Part shown: piece by piece, positions 10,076-22,800 of the stretch
How the letters are laid out: each line of letters starts with the position of its first letter
Position numbering within the stretch: position 1 is the first letter of the stretch
NCBI RefSeq assembly: GCF_036370855.1
Contig: NC_088099.1
Span: forward strand, 143,733,017-143,797,016
Direction: 5' to 3'
Length of the DNA: 64,000 nucleotides
Source of the DNA: Dromaius novaehollandiae
Taxonomy: Eukaryota; Chordata; Aves; Casuariiformes; Dromaiidae
Notes under the pieces: generated by a model
Seen by the model: only the letters and a program-made list of their open reading frames with translations
The model's database searches: none
Told to the model about the DNA's origin: nothing
Program-made: the position numbers and the translations under genes

Positions 10076-13000
10076 TGTCTCATCTGTGAGCTCACACACT
10101 ATTAAAGAGATTTATTTCCTATTTACCATTACTCATGGTGCTTAGATACAGATCTGCATTAATGTCCTGTATTTCAGTGAAGAGAGAAGAGGTGCTTTTC
10201 TGTGCACTTACCAGTACATGCACAGGTGGTTGTGTAATGATTTACATCATCTGTGTACCAAAAAAGCCCATGTGTGACCTTAGCAAACAGAGATATAAAG
10301 CTAGCAGATACTACAAAATGTAAAAGCGGCTGGAGCAATAGGACAAGGAAACAAATCATCACAATAAAGGGTTTGAATAAAGGTGAGTAGTACCTGGTGG
10401 GGTCAGGGCATAGGGACAACAGGAACTCTGTCCACTCCACAGTTGAAAGGCAAAATGAAACCCCAGCATATTTTTTGCTCACTTGATTTTTTCTGCCCCA
10501 GGAGGAAGAAGCATTTACACTACAGTATGGCCAATTTTGCACCTTTTCCACCTTTCCTCTTGCTACCTGGTTGTTACATCCAGTCTACAGGAACCTCACT
10601 CTGACAGTTTCTGCTATCACAGGGATCCTACTAGTAGAGGCTGCTGAGGGCTATTCTGATTCAAAAGCCAGCGCCTGTGTGGTCTCCACTGCCTGTTTTT
10701 GAGTTAGCCTTGTTCCCCTCACCCCAGCCTTCTCCTTGCACAGCAAAGGGAGTGGTGACTGCGTATACAGCTGCAGTATCCTCCCATAGAGCTGCATCAT
10801 CTTCACTGTCTTCCCTGCTAGGAATCACCATTGTCACAGCTGCTTCCACCTGCCTTTATATTAGGGGAAATCTGGGCCATAATTCACTCATTTTCTATTA
10901 TGTAACTAGCTATACCCTTTAACGAGAGATAAGCTGGGTTTTACCCAGCCTCCTGCCCAAGAGCCTAGCCACGAACCACTCTCCCAGGTCTCTAGGAAGA
11001 GAGCTTTCGGTGGTGTTCCACTCTAAGATGAAGCGCCTGTGCCTGGGTCACGAGATACTGTTGTTAGGACCTTTTGGGCGTCCCTGCTCAGCACACCCAT
11101 TTGGAGGGATCCTGCTCTAAGGAGCCTCCCTCTCTACTTGCCTTGTGGTAGGAAGGTAGGAGCTCAGTGCATATGTTATAAAGTCCTCTAGGTGACAGAG
11201 TACACGTTAGGTGTGGCTAATGTCAGAGCTGCATGGCCTAAGGGCCCTTGTGGGTCTGGCCCTGAGTATCATTGCAGCTTCCCAACTGGAGACACTACTG
11301 GAGTCAAAGAGCTGTTGATGCTGCACCTTCACCCAGATGAGTACAGCCTGTCTCCAGCAAGGCAATGTAAATGCAGCTCCACTGCAGTTTGTTTGTGGCA
11401 GCTCTCAATGCTCCCACACAACCCGTAGTGTGTATGGACTTCTCAGAGGGTCAGTGCTCCATGCTAGGCCCTGCAGAGGTAATTGCCCCTGGTGCAGATA
11501 TGCAGCAGCTGCTGTACAGTCTGTGCCAGTGAAAAAGCTGAGCAGGAAAAACAGGGGCTTGTAAAGAAGCACTGTGACTTTGGGATGTGGGTTTTCAGCT
11601 TATCCCCTGATCTCCAGAATAGGAGCAGAATCTTCATGGTATTATGTGCCTTATTCATATTTCCTCTGCCTCTCTGGCAGCGGAATATGAGCCTCAGTAC
11701 TTACCTGCCAATATTTGCTCACCATGCTGGAGTTATATGAGCACATTCAGTGTATAGCTCTTGTGACTCTTTGTTTTCCATACCGGTCACCAAGCTCAGA
11801 CCAGCTCAGATTAGTCAGCAAAGATCCCACATCCCTTTTTTCACTGTTCATTCAGCTGAGCCTGCACCGGTACCTTGAGGCTTTGAGTTTTGGTTCTGCT
11901 TTGCTGTCATGACTACTGGGAGCCCATTTTCTGTTCCTTCAGATGCAGCCTGCAAAAACTAGAGTCTTTTCAGGCTAGCTGATCACCTGGGGACTGAAAT
12001 TTCACCATTTTTATTGTATTAATCCTGGTGTCTGTACTGAATTTCAGCTGGGTGATCATCAGTCCTTCTATAATTCTACTCGCACAATTCACTTCCAGTC
12101 CAGAGCTAATCCATAGTACTGCTGAGCTGCAAGAAGAGACTTGTGCCTCTTGGCTCTTGGCTCACTTTCTGGAGATCTAGTTTTGCTTTCTGTCTCTGCT
12201 GCAGGCTTTCTGCACAACATTAAGCAAATGATCTCCAGTCAGGTTTTTCAAGGGCTCAGCATTCACCAGCAGAGCCTGGTCTTCAAGACATACAAGTCGT
12301 GTTAATGCACCATGATGGAGGTGTGTTTTTTGGAAAGAGTTTGTCACCCAGAATGCTGACATCTTGGAACAATCTGTCTCTCCACTCTGCCTAAAGGGAA
12401 ATTACACTCTTCCTGCCCTGAGCTTATCTTTCCTTATGTCTTGATTCTCTATCAGGGAAGCTCCCCTTCATTGGGTGTCTGTGAGGGAAAAACGGGCTTC
12501 CAAGACATTCAGGCTTGTCAATTGATGCTAGGGAATGTAACATAGAATACGGGCACTGGAACCAGATGGTGCCTGTTGTTATACTGTTTGAAAGCTCCCT
12601 GGCACACTTAGGCTTGGAACAAGCACTGTCCCAAAAAACTTTCCAGACGTAGTTCAGGAATGACTGCAGGCCAAGGATTTTTCCTGACAAGGTGTTCCGT
12701 TCTGGAGGCTGAGGGAGTTTAATGGCCAGGATGTGGGTGGCCTCAGTGCCTGAGGTTGGTTCAAGGTGTGTTTGATGTACCAGTATAAATGTCACCCCAG
12801 ATTCTATAGCACAGCAGAACCAGAGAAAATAAAATGCATAATATATGCACTTTTATTTGAGGAGTTGGTGTTTAATTTATTTCACTGATGAGTGCAGAAG
12901 TCATATAGTTAATGCTATGCAGAAACATGCACACATCACACTTGGAGTATGAAATAATACTCACTGAGTCAAAAATGCAGTAAGTTTAGACTTTGTTGGT

Positions 13001-15211
13001 TTGAATGCTGCTCTCAGGCTTTCCTGAGCATAATTGTTATTTGTAAGTGTTCTCAAATACTTAGGAAAAAAACATTTTATGCTGTGGGTTGCCTGCAAAT
13101 GTTCATTTTGACAAGTTGCTGTCTGTTACTGGTATTGGACTAGTCACACAGTGTATCTTCTGTTCCCTAACTGGATGACAAGCTTGTAAAACAGAAGAAT
13201 AGCAAGTGACAGATATGAACATGATTTCTGGTTGTTTTTTATAGTTCCTGATTTCATGGGCACTAGAAGCTGTATGAGTATCATGAGCAGGATATTAAGA
13301 ATGAGAAGGTTATTGGAAAATACGCCAACAGTGGCTAACCTTGTCAGAAAATGGAAGGCTTAATGATATATCAGGTAGCTTCCCTTCATATAATTAGTAT
13401 TCAATAGCTGAGATGTACAAGGAAAGGGTTATAAGAAATAATGGATAGGACTCTGCAAGGTTTGATATGTGAAGGACTTGTCTAAAAACTCCTGGCATAT
13501 CAGAGAAAATGCATAAGTGGATTTTCTCGGCAGATGTTTCACTCTTATTTAAACATAGGGAAGAAAAAGGTGAAATATCTTCAAAGCTTAAAACAGCAGC
13601 CTAAATTGCCCAAAGGCCAGTAATCTTCTTGCCCTCTCAATATGTTCTCCATACCATTCTGTTTCCAGTTTAATTAATTTAATGCAGTTTCAAGCTAGAA
13701 CAATAATCATACAGAAGCATCTTGTTCTCAGGAACTTCTATCTATATGCAGATAGCAAGCACCTTGTGCTCAAATTAATTCTTGCCCAGAATTGCAATAA
13801 TTAACCATCTGATTACTGGGTTACAATTCAGTGCAACTATAAGTCTAACAAACAAACATATGCCATCCATCAACAAAACAAGTTATTCAAAATAAATATG
13901 AGTGCAAATAGCCCAAATTTTAACTGCATTGTTTTTCTATTCCTTAATAGAAATTATGTTTATAACATTAATATTTAGCTAAAAATATTATAATTTGTTT
14001 CAGAGAGAAACTGCAATATAGGATATGTGGCTTTGGTAGCATTGTGTAGCCACCAGAGGAGCCAAGAAATTCAGCAGGCTGTTTAAAAGATGGTGGAATA
14101 TTTCTCTGGAGCATCCTTTGCAGTTATTCTCCAAACTCAGTTCTTCCTTGCTCAGGACTTTATGTTCCAGCTGGCAGAATTCTGGAAAAAGACATCGAAG
14201 GGGAGAAGTGACCTTCAAGTCAAGGTCCAAGTATGTCTGAGTTGAGACATGGGTGCTAAAGGAAAATGTTCATTTCATCAGTCCCCTCTTCTTTAAACTC
14301 CTTGAAAAGAAAATAAGCATCCTAAAGAACTTGAGTTTTAATTAGATTACTTGAACAGAGAGAATGTTGATCTTTATATCCTGAGTTTTATGTAATTGGT
14401 GCCTGGCCATCAGCACAAAGGGATGTGAATCTTTGGTAGGTATTCGTTGGTCCGAGAGGTAACACACTGGGCCCAAGCCCTTATAAGCTTCCTTATGGCA
14501 GTAAGGAATTGGGCCTGACTTAGAGCATCAGAATAACAAAGCTATTACCACAGTTGAGTAGCAATATCCATACTATCCACACAGAATAGGAAGCATTCTT
14601 CCTATCATCCATGCAACCAGGTTTCCTGGAACTTGTACTTTATCCCTTTTGGTGGTTTGCGGGAAATAAAGGTGAGGAAAGAATACCCACAGGTGTCAAA
14701 AAGTTATTCAAATAAGTAAAGTTGTGACCATAGTAGTGAAGAGCTTTGAAGAACCTAAAATAAGCTAGCTAAAGGGCACCACAAAGCACTGCAAACTTAA
14801 TGTAGATAAATGCAAGAAAGTACATGTTAGAAGGAAAAATCAGAGACTGTCACACATTGCATAATCCTAATGCAATGTAAAGATGCTTGGGCCTGATGCT
14901 AGCTTTAGGCAGATGCAAAATACGTCGCACATGAACGAAAAGAGAAAATCTATGTATGGGCAGAATGCTGCTCCCATATCACGCGTCTCCCCTGCCATGC
15001 CCTAAACCAACCTCACTGAGTGCAACTGGAAACAAGACCAAGTAAGCACCACAGCCTCATCAGCAAGACCACCCTCCCTTTACTGGCAGACAACAGCAGT
15101 TTAGAAAGGAATTACAAGGCCTCAGCAAAGAGTAGGTCTCTCTTGTAAATGACTTCAGTTTGACAAGTGCTTTCACAGACAGCTCTCAAAATGAACAGCA
15201 GCTTTCCAGAA

Positions 15212-15252
15212 CAACAACCTTAGCAAAATATTCCTCCAACAACCTTAGCAAA
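15212..15252 (+). repeat. Short direct repeat, 16 bp, period 25
   Basis: CAACAACCTTAGCAAA occurs at 15212-15227 and again, identical, at 15237-15252, separated by nine bases. This is a simple local duplication; no element boundary is associated with it. Confidence 0.9.
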
Positions 15253-18033
15253 GTGAAGGGACTCAAATTTGTACATAACTTCTGAACAGAAGTCAAATGA
15301 AAAAACAGGTTCCCCAGTGAACTATTTCAGCCTCAGTAAATTTAAATCTCATTAACTGCTATGCTAATCACCCAGGTTTAAAGGCAGAATGACCCATCTG
15401 AGGGGTGGCAGTAACTGAGAGACTGCAAGTGTCATGCCCTCTCTGCAAAGGACCTCAATTTTCAGCCTTGTTCTCTGATCACCTAGAAAGCTTGACATTT
15501 AGAAGAGTTTCATTTAGCACATTAACTAGCTATGTTGGGGTTTCTGGAGGTTAGGGAAACACAAAGCATTAATTGCTCTGAGTGTGGCAGAGTCCACCAG
15601 CCCCAGCACAAAGCCCAGGAAGCCCACACGCAAAGACAGGACATTGGTGTTGGGAGCCACTGAACACCTAGCTGGGATGCCAGTCACCACCCTTCACCAA
15701 CTATTTTGGCCCTGATTTGTCAGAGATTGAGAGGCCTGAAAAGTACAAACTTTACTTAAGGCAGTTCTTGACCTCATTCCAGCAACCAGTGTTACGTTTA
15801 TCATGCCACGTACTCACCAGGGAAGGACAGAGATGTCATTCCTCCCCTGCCAGGGCCACAGATAAGTTGGAGTCAAACGCCCATCAACAGAGGCAGAATT
15901 CACCTAACCCCAGTCACCGAAAAGCTGGGCGGCTGCTGTGTGTTGGCTGTCTCTGTCCTGTCTGCAATCAATGGAGAGAGGCACCTCCAACAGATGACTC
16001 AACACCTCCTAAGTGAGGTGTCTAGAGTAGGTGGGATGATTAATGCTTGTGTTGGTCCTCTCTGTTGATGTTCAAGGGAGCCTAGATAATAGCATAAATT
16101 AGATTCCTGGCATTCAGATGGCTTAGGGAGGTTAAATGATTTCCCCTCCTGCATGACAAAACATTACTTTCTCTGTTTTCTTGCATATACTTATGCCCTA
16201 GGATTTCTGGATGAAGGCACATCCTTGTCTGGGACTTAATGCATTTAGTTAAGGCCTTTCACATGCAGGAGGTCAAAACTATAAAATGGTTTTGACAATT
16301 TTAGACAATTTGTCCTCCAACATCACATCTCATGCCCATTCTTTCATGTGATGGTAGTACCATAAAAGCCAGCATAAGGAAAGGGCCCAGATTTTGGCAG
16401 ATGACCAGTGAAGGTAGCATTACTGTTCATAATGTTCTAACCAGCAATGCAGAACATTTTATCACTAAGGTGGTAAAACATATGTGACATTATACACAGA
16501 ACATTTTGACATCCTGTTCCGCGTTTGCCATCTTCCAATGAATATACAGCATCATTAGCAGACATGTTGAGGAGTGGATTATCAGAAAGTCTGTGGCCCC
16601 ATTTAAGAGCTGATTATGTAAAGACCAAAGCTGAATAAATTAGAATAGCTTAATAAGTAGCTATAGCTTAAGAATTTTGTTTTTCTCATGATATTAGAAA
16701 CGAAGAAAAAATTCTTACTGTAGGTCAGATGTGAAGAGAAAAAGATTAATTACCTGGAACGTGCACCAATTCCTCAGTACGCCTGGGCTTCTGTCAGGCA
16801 GCTGTCTCCTTTCTGCTTGGAGACTGACTAAACTGCTTGCACAGGACACAGACAACAAAAAGCAGGACTCAGAAATAATATTAGGATTTCCTCTGAGGGA
16901 AATCCAGAGATCTGCCAGTGGACCATCTGTGATGCCACCTTTTTACTTTCTGATCTCTGCTAACATATCTCTGGATCAAAAGTGTAAAGTCCTCCTGAAG
17001 GCAAAAAAAGTTTGACTTCATCATTCATGGAATCAGGCCACAAGGCCAGGATCCAAAAGCTTTGCTCTGCATCCAGATGTACTCTTGTTGATATCTTCCC
17101 TAAGGGGATAAATATCTTCCTGTCAGTCTGTGGTTATGTTAAATGCTTGAAAACCATGCCTTGTAATGAACACCACTGAGAGCATCAGGTCTGTACAGCA
17201 GATGGCTGCAGAACATGAGTGTCCTGAGAAATACAGGGGATGGTCCTGATGTATGCTTTTACACTATCTGTCTTCAGCTGACTCTGAAAAGCCCAATGCA
17301 TCACTTTGATGTTGAGGATGCTAAACCTCCACCAGTATAACATCCTACCGCCTTCTCGAGATATAAAGTTTGGAAGTGTGATTTCACTTCTTATACATAC
17401 AGCTGCTATTTTACACCTGTAAGAATACCTTTTGCATCTCTCATGGCAAGTGTATTTGTTGGCCCAACTTGAAATTACACCTTTCTGGGCATCTCAGAAA
17501 TCTAAAGGAGTGGATACAATGTCTACCTTTTAGTAAAGAAACACAAAATGAGCACTGTATTTCAGAACTAGTTAATAATGTTCATGGAAGGCTTGATTCC
17601 ACCAGTATTAGTCATGCTGAGTAGTTTCTTATTCCACAAGTAGCCTATTCATCTCAATTAGATTAGTCACAGCACAAGGAGAGCAGAATTGGACTCTGAA
17701 TAAATGCGATTAATTTTCTGCTGTAATAAAGGGCTATTAATTAATATTTCTCCTGTTTCCTCAGCATTTGGCAAATATGTTTTAACTACGCATAAATATT
17801 ACTCATTTTATACATTCTCTTCCCATAAAACATATCTTGATAGTTTGTCAAGTTTTACTTAGCTTTTTAATACAGTTTTTGTTTAAACATAATTCACTGC
17901 ATAAGCTAAATAGAAGTGTCAGCCCCAAAATGCATAGCTTTACTATTAGTTCAGAATATTTGCAATTAGGACCTCATTTTTAATGTACAGCATTAGGAAA
18001 ACTGTATGACTGATCTAAGGTTACTACTGATGT

Positions 18034-18111
18034 TTAATATTATTTTATCTATGTAGGAAAGTGCTTAGTTCTTTAATATTACCTTACCTACGTAGGGAAG
18101 TTCTTCTTTCT
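18034..18111 (+). repeat. Degenerate tandem duplication, 39-bp unit x2
   Basis: Two adjacent 39-base units both begin TTAATATTA and contain a CTAYGTAGG core. By eye, eight of 39 positions differ, mostly transitions. This fits an old slippage or duplication event that has since diverged. Confidence 0.8.
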
Positions 18112-19734
18112 ATGTTTACTCCTCATGGCTGAATGCAACGCAGTTTTGCAATTGGTAAATCAAAACTCCTCCCCACTCTTTCATGCTGCCTTGGTTCTAT
18201 TTTGTAGGATAAGATGTCCTGTGCTGGTAAATATGGTATTGGTAAAAATACTGCAGAGTATCAGTGTGCATGTATTTCCACATATGGGTAAGGGGGATAT
18301 TGTGGAGAGTCTAAAGCATACATATGGCATCAGAAGCAGAGGTGATGACTTTGCACCAAAGCATAGCTGAAGGAAGTAGCTCTGCTTCTAGAAAGAGATG
18401 CTGCAACTACACAAAGTCCACCCATCAGAGGATGTAGCAGTTCCCTTAAACTCAAGGCAGGGTGCACTGGGCTCCAAAAGCAGGGAGCAGGGGTTATTGC
18501 TGAGTTTAGATCTGGTGGTCCCATGTGCAAGACAGGATTGCTAAGGGCTCAGCTTCGATCACAACCAAGGATTGAACCAGCTGAATGAAATGTTCAGTAT
18601 AAACTTCCAGAGAGAAATGGAGGGACCTTCATCTGCCACCAATAGGACCAGATGGGGATCAAAGAGGCCAGAGCATTCAGGTGAAGTTTTGGTTTCACGG
18701 TTCCGGTCTGAAAGTGACATTCCTGAACCATTTCTAATAGTCAGAACTCTTTTGTAATTAGGTACCTCGAAGAAGGGGATGGGGCAGTGCTTGTTTGCCT
18801 GACCTGCTGGGTAAATGCCAGTACTCACTAGCAGTTAAACAGGTTTCCATCAGAAGCATTTTTAGCTGGTGAAAACACCTGGCCAGCTCTGCTTAAGGGA
18901 GGCTTCCACAAGAGCCTCTGGAAACATGCAAACAAGTTTCATCTCCTGACCCCTGTATCTGTAGTGTTTTTAGGTGGCATTTGATGAGGTCCAAGTCTAC
19001 GCTGATGTCTAAGAGCAGGCCTTTAACACACTACAAGCAATCTATAAATGTTAGAGGAAAATCTGAAAAAGGGAACAAGATCTGTGTCTGTTTTCACTGG
19101 ATGCCAAGACATTTCTCTTTTTGATTTGAACTGATACCTGCCAGAAGTTTTACTCTTTTGTCTCACATAAGTATACCAGCTCCTCTTCCCTTTATAACTA
19201 CTCCCTGATACACACAGAGTAGTTCCTGTGCAGCTGATCCCCATGAGACTAACTGAAAATTAAGATACTAGATCCAGAACCACAAAGCAGACAGGCCTTA
19301 CTTCTATTAATTTCTGTAGGTGTTAGGTTGCATTATAGATCTGGGCCTTAGCCATTCTGAACAAAGAAGATGAGCCAAAGGAAAAGTTGCGTTATGAATG
19401 TGGAAGATGTGCATTTGTTTCATGATGCTGCCCTGGGTTACACAGATGACTTTAAGAATGAGTAGCCAGCAACTGCTTTGGGAAATAACATTTGTCAGCA
19501 TCCTTGAATGATGAAAATTTAAAATCCATGAGCACAGAAACTAAACAGATGATCAGACCCCTTCGTCCGGTCATGCAGAATATAGTATTAATCTGCTGCT
19601 CTAGCAAACCCTGAAATGTCATCCTTAATAGATACAGACTGATTTGCTAGTTCAGTGTTATCTTACTCTGGGATTTATAGGGATAACAGCTATTTGGGAG
19701 ATCAGATAGAATTAATACTTTATCCTATTATATC

Positions 19735-19800
19735 TCTTTTCTCTCTGAGCATCTCAAGACACTTTACAAATAGCAGTTATCTTTCGCCAGTGCACAGTTT
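19735..19800 (+). repeat. Possible ancient L2/MIR-type repeat tail
   Basis: The stretch GAGCATCTCAAGACACTTTA followed by CAAATAGCA resembles the conserved 'agcacctcaaggcgctttacaaa' tail shared by ancient amniote L2/MIR-like elements. It is short and diverged, with no other diagnostic part preserved, so this is a resemblance call only. Confidence 0.35.
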
Positions 19801-22800
19801 TCTAAGTATGCTATCAGTCAAGAAGGACCACTCTTGCTTTCCGTAGCAAATATAATTGTAGAGAAAAAGCAAAGACAGATCTTTCCATGACTGCTTTGCT
19901 TCATGGACATTTGTTTTAGAGCATCACTTGTAAAATAATAAAGAAGAAATGGTGCACATGAGACACTATTTTTTCTTACCATAGAAAAGACCTTCCCATA
20001 GGACCAGTAATAGCATACTACAGCAGCAGTACTGGTTTCCATAATCTGAAAAGCTGAGTTTTCTAGTTGCTGACACTGAACAGCTGGTCTGATTTGTTTC
20101 ACACATAACAAAGACAGTATAAATTAAGTTGCCATGTGAATCAAGAATGAATCCCACACACAAAAAGATATGCAATACCTTCTATTTAGCACTGTGCAGT
20201 AGACGTGTTCATAATACTGAAACCTACCATCCTGCAGTGAGGGAAAGATACATATTGTGCCACCTCTTTAAACAACAAAGACATTCTTTTAGGCTATGAT
20301 TTTTAGAGCAGGTATATACATATGTGTGTGTTTATATATATGTATTCTTAAAGAAAAGTTCTGAAGTGAGGCTGCATTTTTCTCTGAAATTTTAAGTTTT
20401 TTATCCTATTTGCTATTCATACAAGTGCAGTTATGTATGAGAGTCGGTGAATACCCAGTTTGCTGATGATACTCCAGGCAGCTGCATTTTATTGTAGCAA
20501 TGGAACCTCAACAGATATCTCACTTACCTGTAAACATGGAGGTGTAAGACTGAAGATTTCTATATTCTCATTTCACTTTTACAAGAACTGCCTTTAAAAG
20601 ATGTCATTTCTAGCAGTGGTCAGCTGGCATTTCTGAATGACCTAGTTCCATCCTGAGGGATGATTCCTAAAATCACTTAATTCAAAGGCTGTAATCCTTA
20701 CTTATTTAAAAATCTTTTGAATAAAGAATACCATGTTCAGTGTTGTGTTTATCTAGCCAGTTGTCCTGTGCTGGCTCAGAAGTAACATACATTGAAGAGA
20801 AAGCTCATTTCTGGCATATTTGATCAAACAAGACTTAGTGCCCGCTATGCGTGGAAAAAATATCAAATACACAGCTTCAAAGAGTCATTCTACCACCTTT
20901 TTCTCTTCCCATTTTTGCTTTAGAAATTGGCCTTGTCTGCCCTTCCTACTGACAGCAAAGAGAGTCAACTTGGATTCTCACCAGTGTGACTGGTGATTAT
21001 CACTGCAAATTCAGCCTGGTTGGACCACCAAATCCTTTCTTTTCTCTGAGCAAAAAACTCTCTGAACCCATATGAAGGACAGGCCATTTTCCTCAGATGC
21101 TTTGAGCCTCATTTCCCTTTCTGGAATAGCGCCATTAAGTTTCCCATTTTGACATCTTGGAAGAGTTTTCCCAGTGTGCAAAGGCCCTACCGATGTACAG
21201 CCCTCAGTTAGGGATGTGCTGATAGCTTTACTACTTGGGAAACAACCCTACTGCAGTGTTGCCCACAGCCTTAACCTTCCACACAGGTGCCCCCTGGGCT
21301 CTGTGGGGTCTCAGGGAACTTTCATAGGGTTAAAATACTCTCTAAATCCTGCTTATCTAGCAAGAAGGGATTTGCAGAGAAGGAACCCTCTGCCCCCTCA
21401 TCTTGCACAGACTGTCTGACTCACTGGACTCAGGATTCCCATCTGGATGTCTCTTTGAGAGATGGGTCCAAGCCAAAGAGTTTGTCTATTCTTAGCTGAA
21501 TCTGCTATAAAGAGAGTTTTCCCCAGAAAAATCTACTTTCTTTCAGCTGTCTCTGAGAACACCTGTCTCTAAGCAAACACGGCAGCCCTAGCAGTGTGAA
21601 CCCTGTTCCCTGTTCAGTTTACTGAGGTGTTAATATCAAAGACTGCTAGAGATTATATAAGTGCTAACATTGCTAAACAAAATGGTGAAAGAAACAAAAA
21701 TAAGTGGAAGTCAAAAAATTTGAACCCTGTCACCATGCAGTGCCAGCTGCAGGCATGTGAACTGCACTTGGAGGCAGAAAAATGTTCTTACACCTCCAGT
21801 ACTCCAGAAAGAACACCACCTGCTTGTCCATTCTTCCAACCAGCATCTTTGCACTTTCTCCCCTGTTGCCTGAGGACATGGTGTATCCTACCTGACATGA
21901 TCTGTAGAAGTATAACATTTTTCCCCTCTCTGCACCACTGCTCCCCTCCACCTTGCACACTGATTCCTGCAGGAGAGCAGGAGATCAGCACCTGGCAGCA
22001 AAGAAGCAGCAAAGAAGAAAGCCAGAGGGGGCAGTGTATATTAAAAAACAACTACACAGCCTCTTAAACTGTCTGGAACAACGTTGTGCAATAACTGGCT
22101 TGTGCACCCATGTGATCTTATCACTGCGAGCCAGGCTTTTCAGAAGGAACTGAAAGGAGTGAAACACCCACTAGATTTTGCTTCAGCTCATCTGAAAAGC
22201 TCAGCTGTTTCCTTCACCCTCTTTCCTTCATATTTTACATTTGCTCATCATGGTGTTTCTCCCTGGGAGCTCATAGCAGGCTAGGCTCATTGCCAGATCT
22301 GTTTATATGCAGTCCCAGGATAGGCTTGGGTTGCTAGTCATAGTTTTCTTTGTATCCCGGTTTTCCCTGCAGCGTGGAGCTGAGGCAGTCCAGGTGATCT
22401 TCTAGCAAAAGGCTAGCACGGCTGGGCAGGGTCAACCAAGTGCAGGCTGGGATCAGCCCTGCCTATAAATGGCTTTGCAGGCTGCCACCTCAACAGAGAC
22501 AGAGGGTGTGGGAAGGACCTTGAAAGATGGTGCTCTGCTGCTGTTTGGGACAGATGAGATGAAGAGGCTGAAAAACCTGAAGAGAAAGAGGAAGGAAAAG
22601 ACCTTCCTCACTAAATAGTTATGACAGAAAAATAACAGTCTGTAAAAATAAGGGAAATCATAGCAAAACATACCAGTTTGGTGGATCCTTCCTACCTCAG
22701 CTTTATGGATAAAGAACAATCAGGTTCATTGAGATTCTGGTCTCTCTCAGCATTCTGTGACAAATGTCTGAGACTTTTCTTTTCTCACAGATGTACCCTC

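Larger units (their letters stand above)
10076..19734. other. Gene desert, left part; no gene recognised
   Basis: About 9.7 kb with no supported gene on either strand. Reading frames such as 10174-10551 (minus, 125 residues) and 12424-12795 (minus, 123 residues) show no family resemblance. Small structures seen here are a 16-base direct repeat at 15212/15237 and a 39-base degenerate tandem duplication at 18034-18111. AT-rich, TAAT-containing stretches (13640-13990, 17690-17960) could be regulatory, but sequence alone cannot show this. Confidence 0.6.

Noticed and set aside
10174-10551. 125-residue minus-strand frame next to the long CR1
   Set aside because: Does not continue the CR1 order and resembles no protein; likely chance.
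22462-22471. TATAAATGG as a promoter TATA box
   Set aside because: Isolated motif without other core-promoter features or a downstream gene; TATA-like strings are common in AT-rich DNA.
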